Below are positions 16,476 to 23,901 of a stretch of DNA of 44,996 bases, one piece after another; within the stretch, counting starts at the first letter, position 1, and the number at the start of each line of letters is the position of its first letter. A model generated the notes under the pieces. The model made no database searches. It was not told where the DNA came from and saw nothing but the letters and a program-made list of their open reading frames with translations. The stretch lies in assembly GCF_003459505.1 (NCBI RefSeq), contig NZ_QRWD01000020.1, positions 1 through 44,996 on the forward strand, read 5' to 3'. Both the position numbers and the translations under genes were made by a program. Origin of the DNA: Collinsella sp. AF20-14LB (GTDB taxonomy: Bacteria; Actinomycetota; Coriobacteriia; Coriobacteriales; Coriobacteriaceae).

Positions 16476-16919
16476 CTACTCCACCTTGCTGAGGTCGATG
16501 CAGTATGGGGCGATTCGATAGCCGTTGGGCGCCTCTTTTGTTCCGACCCTGTCTTTGTATTTGAAGAGGAGGACACGATGACCGACCAGGTCACGTTCCC
16601 AAATCTTCTTTACCGCGCTCTTATGGTTGGAATCAACGCGCTCGGAACGGATCCTCTCCTCCTTTTCTCCGTTGTCCGCTTGGAACTTAATCAGGTAACG
16701 CTTCGAAGATTCCTCGAACTCAATCGAGTTAATCGTTGCTGCGATTCGCACTGAATGAGCAACCATGGACGGCAGGGACCGCTCTGCGGTGAGGCGATCC
16801 ATTTTCAGCAACTCCTGAGCGACGGCAAGCTCAAGGTCGTCGTACTTTCGACCACTCAAGAGCAGGGCGAAATACGCCATGCGAATAGCTGACGGGTCGA
16901 ATTGGGTGTCGTTATCCAT
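16476..16919 (-). CDS. Unknown 147-aa protein
   Basis: Not recognised. Predicted soluble; N-terminal helical half (AIRMAYFALLLSGRKYDDLE) and a beta-rich C-terminal half with KSAVKKIWERDLVGHRVLLF. ATG 16919 is preferred over the upstream start because AGGAGG is four bases before it. First gene of a two-gene operon with the Cys-rich membrane protein; divergent from the small HTH gene. Confidence 0.65.
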   Translation of the reverse strand: MDNDTQFDPSAIRMAYFALLLSGRKYDDLELAVAQELLKMDRLTAERSLPSMVAHSVRIAATINSIEFEESSKRYLIKFQADNGEKEERIRSERVDSNHKSAVKKIWERDLVGHRVLLFKYKDRVGTKEAPNGYRIAPYCIDLSKVE

Positions 16920-16983
16920 CTGTCCTCCTAATGTTGGAATTGGCATCTACATCTTGGGACAGCCTGTATATATTCAAAACGAT

Positions 16984-16998
16984 TTGCCGCTGCGGCAA
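16984..16998. promoter_or_regulatory. Palindromic operator TTGCCGC-T-GCGGCAA
   Basis: A perfect 15-base palindrome between the divergent genes at 16919 and 17157, just upstream of a TATATA box on the minus strand. The same palindrome is found at 44108-44122 upstream of the pilin gene. Confidence 0.55.
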
Positions 16999-17156
16999 TC
17001 TCACGAGCGAACCGAGGGCGATTGAGGGACGATTCGGCACTGTTTTCAGTGCTTTTGGCAGTGGTCGGGCAACGGCCGATCGCATTGTCGCGTCTAGGAA
17101 ATAGCTAGAATGGCTATAATCGGAATAGACTATCGTATATCTGAAAGAGGTATCCA

Positions 17157-17420
17157 GTGCTTGAACGAATTGGTTCGTCCGACGCCATTCGCTATATGGT
17201 TCAAGATTGCGGCATGACACTGCAGGATGCATCGATTAAAACCGGCAAGCAGAAGGGCAGTCTGTCGACGCGCCTGCACAACAATACGCGATTCACCATC
17301 GATGAGTTTGTCAAGATCTGCGATGCGTGCGGCTGGCAGCTCGTGCTTAAACGTGGAAACAAACAGTTCGACCTGCGTGGGATTGACGAGAACAAACCGC
17401 GTGCCGATGTGAAAAAGTAG
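17157..17420 (+). CDS. Small helix-turn-helix regulator
   Basis: 87 aa. Residues 10-50 fit a Cro/CI-like HTH: RYMVQDCGMTLQDASIKTGK then KGSLSTRLHNNTRFTIDEFV. The GTG start has AGAGG six bases upstream, and TATAAT lies at 17115-17120. It is one of the few plus-strand genes and is divergent from the 16919 operon, so it may regulate that operon through the palindrome between them. Confidence 0.75.
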   Translation: MLERIGSSDAIRYMVQDCGMTLQDASIKTGKQKGSLSTRLHNNTRFTIDEFVKICDACGWQLVLKRGNKQFDLRGIDENKPRADVKK

Positions 17421-17428
17421 CGCTCGGA

Positions 17429-17683
17429 TCAACTTTCATCGCGCTTCTTCCAGTAATTGCATCGGTTTGAATGGGCAGTCTCGAACTCATGGCCGTCCCT
17501 GCGGTGGCATATGTACTCAACTGTTGTATCTTCGGGACGGTGCAAATCGTCCCGAACGTTTCCGTTGCAAGTGCAATAGAGGCAGTCCGCGCATTTACGT
17601 TTTGCGTTTTCGGCTTGTTCCAAGGAGCGCCATTCTGCTCTGATCATTCCATCACTTATGGTCATAGATTGGTCACTTTCCAT
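17429..17683 (-). CDS. Small Cys-rich protein, unknown
   Basis: 84 aa with CADCLYCTC, then CHRRDGHEFETAHSNRCNYW. The spacing suggests one zinc-binding fold of the kind common in phages and plasmids. It ends eight bases from the convergent HTH gene. SD is weak (GGATGATGA before ATG). No function is assigned. Confidence 0.6.
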   Translation of the reverse strand: MESDQSMTISDGMIRAEWRSLEQAENAKRKCADCLYCTCNGNVRDDLHRPEDTTVEYICHRRDGHEFETAHSNRCNYWKKRDES

Positions 17684-17769
17684 TCATCATCCAATAGAAG
17701 CGATGCCGCAGCATGCTTCGCGCTGGGTCTAGCCATTGGGTTGCAACTGTTTCAGCCCACAGGACGGTC

Positions 17770-18540
17770 TTAGACGTATGCGAAATCTACAACAGTCTTG
17801 CCGTCGGCCATGAGTCGCTTGGAGGCAGCCAGGGCTGCAAGGTTGTCGATACGTTCCCGTTTCGAAAGGGTTCCGAGACGGGTCATAGGGTGATACGGCA
17901 TCGGATTGGGCTTGCTTTCGAGAAGTTCGGCGGTTCGGTACTCAATCGCATCAGCGTAATCCTCCAGGAAGTCCCATGCCTCATCTACCGGCAGCATTGT
18001 GTCGCGCTTGGGGTTCTTCCAGTCTTTTACCGAACGGCCTGTAATGCCCAATCCCATTGCAATCTCGGACGTCGGCACTCCCAAGATATCTGCCCAGGCT
18101 GAAAACTCGGCCTTAGGGTCGAGGTCGGGGAAATCATCCAAGTGCTGCTCAATCCATTCATCATCGCGGCACGCATAGACAAATGAGTACTCTATATCTT
18201 TAGCATCAAGTTGGTCGGCGACGAGGTGACTCGCTAGATTGTAGAGACCCATCGGTTCGGTCTCGGGCAGATCCTCGTCGCGATACCAGCGAAAGATATG
18301 TCGGCCGAACTTCTCGGCAGACTCATTCGCCTCGTTCAGGCAATGCATTGTAAGGTTTCCGAGCTTCTCGGTTTGGTCGTAGACCCAATCAAAGGCGTCC
18401 TTGACCGGAACGCAATCGAGCTCGGGGTCGAGCCATTTGCGCACGCTCGACACGCGAACACCGATGCCTCGTGCGAGGTCTTCGGGCTTGAGCCACAAGT
18501 TATCAAGCTGGGCCTGCATTGAACATTTGAAATCGAACAT
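17770..18540 (-). CDS. Protein with two tandem HTH-like domains, unknown
   Basis: 256 aa counted from ATG 18540, chosen for AGGAAGGA six bases upstream. Two copies of a roughly 130-residue unit are visible. Each opens with a helix-turn-helix (LWLKPEDLARGIGVRVSSVR near residue 15; GVPTSEIAMGLGITGRSVKD near 140) followed by a Pro-Val-Asp-Ala-Trp/Phe segment (VPVKDAFDWVYD and LPVDEAWDFLED). It probably binds DNA. The gene has its own 5' hairpin leader and no operon partner. Confidence 0.7.
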   Translation of the reverse strand: MFDFKCSMQAQLDNLWLKPEDLARGIGVRVSSVRKWLDPELDCVPVKDAFDWVYDQTEKLGNLTMHCLNEANESAEKFGRHIFRWYRDEDLPETEPMGLYNLASHLVADQLDAKDIEYSFVYACRDDEWIEQHLDDFPDLDPKAEFSAWADILGVPTSEIAMGLGITGRSVKDWKNPKRDTMLPVDEAWDFLEDYADAIEYRTAELLESKPNPMPYHPMTRLGTLSKRERIDNLAALAASKRLMADGKTVVDFAYV

Positions 18541-18565
18541 AATCGTTCCTTCCTGTAGCGGGGTC

Positions 18566-18603
18566 GCATGACTCGTTGCAGTCATGCATATCGTCTAATT
18601 CTA
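18566..18603 (-). promoter_or_regulatory. -10 box and 8-bp leader hairpin of the two-HTH gene
   Basis: TAGAAT (18598-18603) is followed ten bases later by GCATGACT/AGTCATGC, an 8-bp stem with a 6-base loop (18566-18587). The layout matches the family-A leaders although the sequence is unrelated. Confidence 0.5.
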
Positions 18604-18674
18604 TCAGTACGATGGCGAACCAACTCCACTCAAATCGGCGCTAATTTTCCTATGGCCATATATAGGAAATGGAT

Positions 18675-18695
18675 GGGGAGGGCATCACCCTCCCC
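18675..18695 (-). terminator. Hairpin after the DUF2786 gene
   Basis: Perfect 8-bp stem GGGGAGGG/CCCTCCCC with a 5-base loop, 17 bases after the stop. No strong U-tract follows. Confidence 0.5.
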
Positions 18696-18711
18696 TATTT
18701 GGTGTCGGTCA

Positions 18712-19428
18712 CTATGCGCAGGATGCGATGCGGTCGCCCTGACCGAAGCTGTAGCCGTCTTGCCTGCCGGCATCCTCGATTGAGTGATCGGAGGAGACGG
18801 TAATGGGGCGGGGCTTCATCTTTTTGCAGTTCAGTTCGTCATTCATGTAGCGGTTGACGCTCTCGGGCACCACGATCGCCAAGGCCATGGTCTCGTCCTG
18901 CTCGAGCTGCTCGCGGTAGGAGTTCTCGAGCCCCTGAATGAAACCGAGGCAATAGCTGTTCTTGACGCCCGCACGGCGCCCAATCTTGGTTCCATCCTGC
19001 TCGAAACGTTTGTCGCAGAACTTCTTGAAACACTTCTCGATCGCGTGCTTGGTGGCGCGGAAACAACCGGCTGCGACCGTGGCGTCCTGGGACTCGCCGA
19101 CGAAAACGAAACAGGTGCCGGTCACGTTGCGACGGCCGCTCCAATAGTCATATGCGCCATGGCTCGTCTGCATGTAGCAGCGGCAACGGTAGTTCTTCGC
19201 GATGACGTATGCGAGGACCTTGACCCACTCCGGCACGCGCTTGCCGAGGTCTTCGGCAGACTCGTTGACCTCGGGGACATTGTCGTTGAGGTCGATATCA
19301 TCGATGGTCATGTTGTTCGCGGCAAGGAGGCGCTGGAGGGCAAGGGATGCCGCCCTGGCTTCGCCCTCGGACGTCGCGCCGTCAATCATGGCGAGAATCT
19401 TCTTGAGCTTGGAATCGATAGGGTTCAT
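18712..19428 (-). CDS. DUF2786-family protein
   Basis: 238 aa. The first 45 residues (KLKKILAMIDGATSEGEARA then LALQRLLAANNMTIDDI) are the DUF2786 signature found in phage and plasmid proteins. The rest resembles the partner domain that usually follows, with a conserved aromatic/Arg region (KNYRCRCYMQ) and FVGESQDATVAAGCF. Function unknown. GGGAGA is six bases before the ATG. It is driven by the first copy of leader family A and ends at a hairpin, so it is a single-gene unit. Confidence 0.8.
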   Translation of the reverse strand: MNPIDSKLKKILAMIDGATSEGEARAASLALQRLLAANNMTIDDIDLNDNVPEVNESAEDLGKRVPEWVKVLAYVIAKNYRCRCYMQTSHGAYDYWSGRRNVTGTCFVFVGESQDATVAAGCFRATKHAIEKCFKKFCDKRFEQDGTKIGRRAGVKNSYCLGFIQGLENSYREQLEQDETMALAIVVPESVNRYMNDELNCKKMKPRPITVSSDHSIEDAGRQDGYSFGQGDRIASCA

Positions 19429-19434
19429 GGGGTA

Positions 19435-19511
19435 TCTCCCTTCGGGTGTGCGAAACGCCTTTCGTTTCGCTTATCGAGATATAGTATAGTTGAATATGGA
19501 TAGGGATGCAA
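19435..19511 (-). promoter_or_regulatory. Leader family A, copy 1 (DUF2786 gene)
   Basis: Type example of the family. On the minus strand TTGCAT (19506-19511), 17 bases, TATACT (19483-19488), 12 bases, the stem-loop GCGAAACG-AAAGG-CGTTTCGC (19450-19470) and SD GGGAGA (19435-19440). The RNA would start about five bases before the stem, giving a 5'-terminal hairpin. Eleven intact copies share spacing and boxes while stem pairs change together. Confidence 0.85.
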
Positions 19512-19540
19512 GATCTATTGCGAAAAACGAGAACAAAAAA

Positions 19541-19556
19541 GCGGTCGCGAAACCGC
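19541..19556 (-). terminator. Terminator of the 19564 gene
   Basis: GCGGT/ACCGC stem (extended by flanking bases) followed by TTTTTTG on the minus strand. One of several look-alike GCGGTC...GATCGC terminators that close these small units (also near 20328, 23868, 25512 and 28830). Confidence 0.7.
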
Positions 19557-19563
19557 CTTTGGG

Positions 19564-19899
19564 TTAACTTTGGTGCGGTATCATCGGTAAAACGAACTTA
19601 GACAGCTCGGTCAATTTGATATAGGCGTAGGGATCCCAATCGTCCTTTCCGTCCCTGCATGCAAGCAGTTTCTTGAGCCTGGTTTGGGCTTTTGCCTGTA
19701 CCTCACGCCGATTGTATCCATAGTCATCGCAAAGGTTCCCGACAATATCGAGAATCTCACGTCTCCCAGTCGCGCGATTCTCGAGATCTTGAAGCATTTC
19801 GTTCTTCAATTCGATCCCGTAGAGCTCATCACCGAGAAGTTTTACCAGCGCGTCTTTCTTGAGAACTAGCATCAGCTTAGAACCACCTTTCTGAAACAT
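19564..19899 (-). CDS. Unknown 111-aa protein
   Basis: Not recognised. Mostly helical, basic and acidic residues mixed (ALVKLLGDELYGIELKNEML, then YNRREVQAKAQTRLKKLLAC). ATG 19899 has GGGAG seven bases upstream; an internal ATG at 19872 is possible. It lacks a family-A leader. Confidence 0.6.
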   Translation of the reverse strand: MFQKGGSKLMLVLKKDALVKLLGDELYGIELKNEMLQDLENRATGRREILDIVGNLCDDYGYNRREVQAKAQTRLKKLLACRDGKDDWDPYAYIKLTELSKFVLPMIPHQS

Positions 19900-19960
19900 G
19901 CAAAGTCTCCCGCATGCACGCCCGTATCGTTCAATTCACGTTTGATTGAGGCTGTCGACG

Positions 19961-20000
19961 AGGGGAGACGCCGCCAAGTCGATATAACGGCGCCTCCCCT
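19961..20000 (-). terminator. Long hairpin after the 20011 gene
   Basis: AGGGGAG-A-CGCCG pairs with CGGCG-C-CTCCCCT, a 12-pair stem around a 14-base loop. It ends the upstream unit. Confidence 0.6.
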
Positions 20001-20010
20001 GCGATGAAAC

Positions 20011-20211
20011 CTAATACAAGTCTGCCGCTCGGAATTGGGACTCGGCGAGCCAATAGCCAGCCGATTGACCTAGCTCCTCGGCGGCCTGCCTTGCGACACG
20101 CATGGCACCGTTCTTAGCCGTGCTACTTGCCGCTCGGTCGCCTGCATCGGCGGCGTCCCAACTCTCGACTATGTAGGCCGCGATTGTCTCGATATAGTCC
20201 TGTTTTAGCAT
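20011..20211 (-). CDS. Unknown 66-aa helical protein
   Basis: Not recognised. Ala-rich helical protein (TIAAYIVESWDAADAGDRAA, then QAAEELGQSAGYWLAESQ). The longer reading frame runs back through the promoter and hairpin, so the start is ATG 20211 with GGGAGA eight bases upstream. Monocistronic unit with leader A copy 2 and a long terminator. Confidence 0.65.
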   Translation of the reverse strand: MLKQDYIETIAAYIVESWDAADAGDRAASSTAKNGAMRVARQAAEELGQSAGYWLAESQFRAADLY

Positions 20212-20219
20212 CGGAAGTG

Positions 20220-20295
20220 TCTCCCTTCGGGCTTGCGGAACGCCTGTCGTTCCGCTTGTGGAATATATTATAGTTGTATTTGGGGCGGATTGCAA
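20220..20295 (-). promoter_or_regulatory. Leader family A, copy 2
   Basis: TTGCAA (20290-20295), 17 bases, TATAAT (20267-20272), stem GCGGAACG/CGTTCCGC with loop ACAGG (20235-20255), SD GGGAGA. Relative to copy 1 an A-T pair is replaced by G-C. Confidence 0.85.
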
Positions 20296-20347
20296 GATCT
20301 AGCTAGGAGAATAGCATGAAAGAGGCGATCTTTCGACCGCCTTATAT

Positions 20348-20635
20348 CTATGCTGCGTCCAAAACAATTTCTTTGCCAGTGTCTGTTTGCTTACAAACAA
20401 ACGGTCGGTCGGAATCATAGTTATCGGTAACTCCCCAGCAACTGAAGCACAGACCATTCTCGTCTGCTTCTTCACTCAATACGTCCTCGACCAGCGCTTT
20501 AAAATTGGGAAGTGCCGTCTCATTCGCCGTATCCTTATCTGCGTCCAAGATTTCTTTTCTCTTGGCGATGCACTCAGAAATATACTGTTCTGCCAAGGCA
20601 CAAAAAGCATCTGTGTATCGAACGTAATTCAACAT
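20348..20635 (-). CDS. Unknown 95-aa protein
   Basis: Not recognised. Begins MLNYVRYTDAFCALAEQYIS, acidic in the middle, with CFSCWG near residue 65 and a closing Cys (VCKQTD). Start ATG 20635 follows SD GGAAGGA; frame upstream of it is leader sequence. Confidence 0.65.
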   Translation of the reverse strand: MLNYVRYTDAFCALAEQYISECIAKRKEILDADKDTANETALPNFKALVEDVLSEEADENGLCFSCWGVTDNYDSDRPFVCKQTDTGKEIVLDAA

Positions 20636-20641
20636 ATTCAA

Positions 20642-20719
20642 TCCTTCCAAATTGGTTTGCGGAACGCCTGTCGTTTCGCTTGTTGCATATAGTATAATTA
20701 AATTTGGATTTGGATACAA
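20642..20719 (-). promoter_or_regulatory. Leader family A, copy 3
   Basis: TTGTAT (20714-20719), 17 bases, TATACT (20691-20696), hairpin 20659-20679 (GCGAAACG/CGTTCCGC, one A-C mismatch, loop ACAGG), SD GGAAGGA. Confidence 0.8.
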
Positions 20720-20774
20720 GATCTAGCTGGGAAATGATATGGAATAAACGGCTTTGGGAGCCGTCCTTTCCGTT

Positions 20775-21071
20775 CTATTGTGCATGTTCTGTCAAGGAGG
20801 TCAGTACGATTTTTTGGTTCTCCCCTTTCAGCTCTCTTTTGGCTATCGAGCGGAAGTCCTCGGTATAGTCGGGGTCGTTCCCGCTGCGCCAGTCCTCCGG
20901 CATCTCTTACCAGGCACTCTCATAGTCATCTGACGTGCAATCGTCTATATAGAAATAGAAACCGTTCGTGTCTTTCAGCGCACGCATGGTCTTATCGAGA
21001 TCTGCGTCCTTAGACATATCCAAATCAAAGAACCATGTCCTGGTCTCGGTGTACATCACGGTCTTCTTCAT
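20775..21071 (-). pseudogene. Broken paralogue of the 24461-24754 gene
   Basis: ATG 21071 opens MKKTVMYTETRTWFFDLDMS and runs 54 codons to a TAA at 20907-20909. The same frame continues to a TAG at 20775-20777 with ...EMPEDWRSGNDPDY and RELKGENQKIVLTSL. Along its whole length it parallels the intact 97-aa protein at 24461-24754 (MKKVFKFTETRSWYFELDVD ... RELEGEARDLVLKSL). One nonsense mutation therefore truncates it. The 54-aa product could still be made. Confidence 0.75.
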
Positions 21072-21115
21072 TATCGGTTCCTCTCAAGGGGCTGGAAACT
21101 TATGTGATCGCTACC

Positions 21116-21226
21116 GAACTAATGTAATTCCATTAGTTCGGTTCATGCTGCATGTTCATGCCGTGACCGCATATGCGAGGCGGTCACGGGCAGAGGGGCA
21201 TCGGATAAGCCGATGCCCTTTTCTCT
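21116..21226 (-). terminator. Cluster of three hairpins downstream of the 21261 gene
   Basis: CCGAACTAATG/CATTAGTTCGG (perfect 11-bp, 21116-21143), CCGTGACCGC/GCGGTCACGG (10-bp, about 21160-21190) and GGGCATCGG/CCGATGCCC (9-bp, about 21197-21220). The last is nearest the stop and is the likely terminator. The 11-bp palindrome may be an operator for the pseudogene downstream. Confidence 0.5.
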
Positions 21227-21260
21227 CGATATCGGAGGAATACCACTTCCTCAGCGCTCT

Positions 21261-21863
21261 CTATTCCCTGTCGGGATTATTTCGCTCGAAGCGGTGGAAA
21301 GCCTGAAAGACGGGGCTTTCCCCGTCTACGTCAGCTGTGCGCCCATCAGCAAGGGCAGCTGCGAGCTCCCTGACCCCATCAATGAGTTGATTTGCAGTCG
21401 AAACGCCGTATATGTCGTAACTCGAGAGGCAGTTCCATATCTCGAAGCGCTTATGCCATGGCATCGACGTGGTTTGACTATCAACGAGCGCTACAGCTTC
21501 GGACGCGATTTGCTCGCCGAAATCTTCGGCGGCAAAGGCGAGAAATGCGTCTCGAGTATCCGACACGAAATCCTCGGCTGTGTAGGTCGACGTCACGGAA
21601 TAATTGGACTCAACAATACCGGTCTCGCTATCTTTTGTTTCGGTAAGGATGCCAAACACAAGCTCTGGGGCGGCTATATCCTCTAGACCGCGTCGGTTGC
21701 AGAATACGACTTCGTGTCGGTAGATGGTCTCCGCCAGGCGCTGGTACCCGCGAAGCTCTCGCCTCGCGAAGTTCAGGCTCGAGCGAAACTCGCCGCTTCC
21801 AAAAGCCCCGCTAACCTCCCGATCGCCGATAAATGCTGTTGCCAGATAGCTTTTCGTAGCCAT
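21261..21863 (-). CDS. Unknown 200-aa protein
   Basis: Not recognised. A mixed alpha/beta soluble protein starting MATKSYLATAFIGDREVSGA, with a helix-rich acidic middle (DFVSDTRDAFLAFAAEDFGE) and Trp/Tyr-rich segment (MPWHKRFEIWNCLSSYD). Acidic overall, like some DNA-mimic anti-restriction proteins, but without a recognisable ArdA motif. AAGGGA lies seven bases before the ATG; leader A copy 4 drives it. Confidence 0.65.
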   Translation of the reverse strand: MATKSYLATAFIGDREVSGAFGSGEFRSSLNFARRELRGYQRLAETIYRHEVVFCNRRGLEDIAAPELVFGILTETKDSETGIVESNYSVTSTYTAEDFVSDTRDAFLAFAAEDFGEQIASEAVALVDSQTTSMPWHKRFEIWNCLSSYDIYGVSTANQLIDGVRELAAALADGRTADVDGESPVFQAFHRFERNNPDRE

Positions 21864-21869
21864 GTCAAT

Positions 21870-21949
21870 TCCCTTCTACTAAGGTCTGCGAAACGCCTAA
21901 CGTTTCGCTTGTTGACATATAGTATAGTTGCTATATGATAGGGATGCAT
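21870..21949 (-). promoter_or_regulatory. Leader family A, copy 4
   Basis: ATGCAT at the -35 (21944-21949), 17 bases, TATACT (21921-21926), 12 bases, stem GCGAAACG/CGTTTCGC with loop TTAGG (21888-21908). Confidence 0.85.
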
Positions 21950-22000
21950 GATCCTCTAAGAAAAATATAAGGAGTACCGAGGTATCGATACTCCTAGCAA

Positions 22001-22375
22001 CTATTCCTCTTCAAAATCGAATGCATCGGCAAAGTCTCTGTCCAGCAATACAGCTTCCTCCTCGAGCGCCAGATGAAGGTCTGTTTTGGACAGGGCCAGA
22101 TTAACCCCGCAAAGGGCCAGCATGTCCGCATCGACCGGAATAGCATAGGCATCAAACTTCTCAAGTAAATCGAGGTCACCGGCCGCCAATGCCTGGAAGT
22201 CCTGTGCTGCCTCGCGTCCCCGCCCCGGCAAATACCTCGAACAGCGGCGGAAAACCGAATCTCTAGAATCAAAGGGGTAAATTGCCGCGCCCACGTAAAT
22301 GCTTCCGTCCTGTGATTTATAGGCGACGACATTTGCTCGGCTGTAGGCATCCGAATATTTAAAATCAACTACCAT
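22001..22375 (-). CDS. Unknown 124-aa protein
   Basis: Not recognised. Begins MVVDFKYSDAYSRANVVAYK and ends in an acidic helical tail (DFADAFDFEEE). Likely start ATG 22375, with only a weak GGCGG upstream. Its family-A hairpin (22426-22446) is kept but the promoter boxes are gone, so it is probably read from the ssb promoter. Confidence 0.6.
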   Translation of the reverse strand: MVVDFKYSDAYSRANVVAYKSQDGSIYVGAAIYPFDSRDSVFRRCSRYLPGRGREAAQDFQALAAGDLDLLEKFDAYAIPVDADMLALCGVNLALSKTDLHLALEEEAVLLDRDFADAFDFEEE

Positions 22376-22425
22376 ACGTACCGCCAATCTATAGACTGCT
22401 GGATAATTCCATTGCGAAAAAACGC

Positions 22426-22446
22426 GGAACGGCTATCGTTCCGCCA
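22426..22446 (-). repeat. Family-A hairpin without promoter (decayed copy)
   Basis: GCGGAACG/CGTTCCGC stem with loop ATAGC. The sequence beyond matches other leaders up to GCATAT and then diverges into the ssb terminator, so the -10 and -35 have been lost. Confidence 0.6.
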
Positions 22447-22497
22447 GTTGCATATGTCAAAAGGCGGGCAATCTTTCGACCACCTGCCTTTTGGTTC

Positions 22498-22836
22498 CTA
22501 CTGGTCTCGACGCTGGGCCATGAATTCGATATCCTCGATGACCACCTCGAGCTTGGTACGATGCTGTCCTTCCTTCTCCCACTGGGTGAAGCGGAGCTTC
22601 CCCTCGATGGCAATCTTGTCGCCTTTCTGCATGTGCTTGGAGACTGCCTCGGCGCGGGTTCCGAACATCGAGCAATCGACGAAATTGGGGTAATCCTCCC
22701 ACTCGCTGGTCTGCGCGTTGCGACGGCGGTCGTTGACGGCAAGGCCGATCGAGAGGACGGGGGTACCGCCTGCGGTAGCGCGGAGCTCGGGGTCACGGGT
22801 GAGGTTACCGGAAAGCAGAACGCGATTGATAGACAT
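22498..22836 (-). CDS. ssb: Single-stranded DNA-binding protein, tail-less
   Basis: 112 aa from ATG 22836 (GGAAGGA seven bases upstream). A full OB-fold: MSINRVLLSGNLTRDPELRA, VLSIGLAVNDRR, YPNFVDCSMFGTRAEAVSKH, KLRFTQWEKEGQHRTKLEVV, DIEFM. It stops right after the fold, with no Gly/Pro-rich linker and no acidic tip, so it should bind ssDNA but not recruit SSB-interacting proteins. SSB genes are typical of conjugative leading regions. Leader A copy 5 drives it. A second, tailed SSB is at 39868-40287. Confidence 0.93.
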   Translation of the reverse strand: MSINRVLLSGNLTRDPELRATAGGTPVLSIGLAVNDRRRNAQTSEWEDYPNFVDCSMFGTRAEAVSKHMQKGDKIAIEGKLRFTQWEKEGQHRTKLEVVIEDIEFMAQRRDQ

Positions 22837-22845
22837 GGTGTGTGT

Positions 22846-22924
22846 TCCTTCCACTAGGGTCTACGGGATGCCTTTCATCCCGCTTGCTGACATATAGTAT
22901 AGTTGAATATGGGCAGGGATGCAA
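22846..22924 (-). promoter_or_regulatory. Leader family A, copy 5 (ssb)
   Basis: TTGCAT (22919-22924), 17 bases, TATACT (22896-22901), 12 bases, stem GCGGGATG/CATCCCGT with loop AAAGG (22863-22883). Confidence 0.85.
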
Positions 22925-23062
22925 GATCAAATCGAGAAAAGATCGAAAAAGGTTTGGAGTAATCGAACTGAGCTCAAGGGTTCAAGGTAGTGTATCTAAT
23001 GGAAGAGGGCGAGCACTACCGATCGCCCTCTAGACTATCTATGCAGTCCTCGTGTGTCCTAC

Positions 23063-23368
23063 CTATCCAATCACAACGCACTTGGGAACACGGTAGTAAG
23101 CGCAGTCCTCATCGGTAAGCACGCCGACAAGATCGGCAAAGGTTGTGTATCCATCGTTTTTCTCCGGGTCATTCGGTGTGAAAACACGGGGGACATAAAT
23201 CATATTACCCTCCGCGTCAGTCGACAATCCCACAGGCATCCTCGCTATAGACTTGTCGATAGAGATCAGTTCGTTCAGCCTGGACATCAGCTCGCGCACC
23301 GTCATGGGGCGGATCAGGCCGTCGTCCACCCTGGTCACGTACCTGGAAATATCGTTCGCGTTGGACAT
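23063..23368 (-). CDS. Unknown 101-aa protein
   Basis: Not recognised. MSNANDISRYVTRVDDGLIR, then MTVRELMSRLNELI and ADLVGVLTDEDCAYYRV. Start ATG 23368 follows GGAAGGA; longer frames are leader sequence. A GAGGGCGA/TCGCCCTC hairpin (about 23006-23031) ends the unit. Confidence 0.7.
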   Translation of the reverse strand: MSNANDISRYVTRVDDGLIRPMTVRELMSRLNELISIDKSIARMPVGLSTDAEGNMIYVPRVFTPNDPEKNDGYTTFADLVGVLTDEDCAYYRVPKCVVIG

Positions 23369-23375
23369 TTGAAGT

Positions 23376-23454
23376 TCCTTCCTCTGAGGCTTACGGGACG
23401 CCGTTCGCCCCGCTTGTTGACATATAGTATAGTTGTATATGGATAGGGATGCAA
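23376..23454 (-). promoter_or_regulatory. Leader family A, copy 6
   Basis: TTGCAT (23449-23454), 17 bases, TATACT (23426-23431), stem GCGGGGCG/CGTCCCGT with loop AACGG (23393-23413), using two G-U pairs. Confidence 0.85.
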
Positions 23455-23514
23455 GATCAACCGGGAAAATAGGATGAAAAGGGCACAGGATAGGCCGATG
23501 CCCTTTTGTTGGGA

Positions 23515-23754
23515 CTAATTGCCAAACAGGTCGCGGTAGCTTTCGTCGTTCCACTCGGCAATCGGGTCATCGCAGCTGTCGTCGGACTCGACCTCAGTCT
23601 CGAGCGAATACTCGCCGCAGTTCTCGAAGTCATTCCAGAAAGCATCGCTCTCTATGATTCGACCCAAACGCTCTAGGGCATCATTCTCGTCCTTGCCCTC
23701 GACAACGACCAGACCTTCACGATGCTCGGTGACCTTGATGGTGAAGTTCTTCAT
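23515..23754 (-). CDS. Unknown 79-aa acidic protein
   Basis: Not recognised. A beta-rich start MKNFTIKVTEHREGLVVVEG followed by a very acidic half (SLETEVESDDSCDDPIAEWN). The start resembles the MKK...FTET proteins at 20775 and 24461 in design, not clearly in sequence. ATG 23754 has GGGAGA. A GGGCATCGG...-type terminator (about 23483-23513) follows. Confidence 0.7.
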   Translation of the reverse strand: MKNFTIKVTEHREGLVVVEGKDENDALERLGRIIESDAFWNDFENCGEYSLETEVESDDSCDDPIAEWNDESYRDLFGN

Positions 23755-23761
23755 GGGGGTA

Positions 23762-23837
23762 TCTCCCTTCGGGTTTGCGGGATGCCCTTCATCCCACTTG
23801 TTAGATATAGTATAGTTGAATATTGGCAGGGATGCAA
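23762..23837 (-). promoter_or_regulatory. Leader family A, copy 7
   Basis: TTGCAT (23832-23837), 17 bases, TATACT (23809-23814), stem GTGGGATG/CATCCCGC with loop AAGGG (23777-23797; one G-U). Confidence 0.85.
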
Positions 23838-23901
23838 GATCCAACTGGGAAATCGTTCAGAAAAAAGGCGGCCGCGAGACCGCCTTTTGTGTGAAATGAA
23901 G

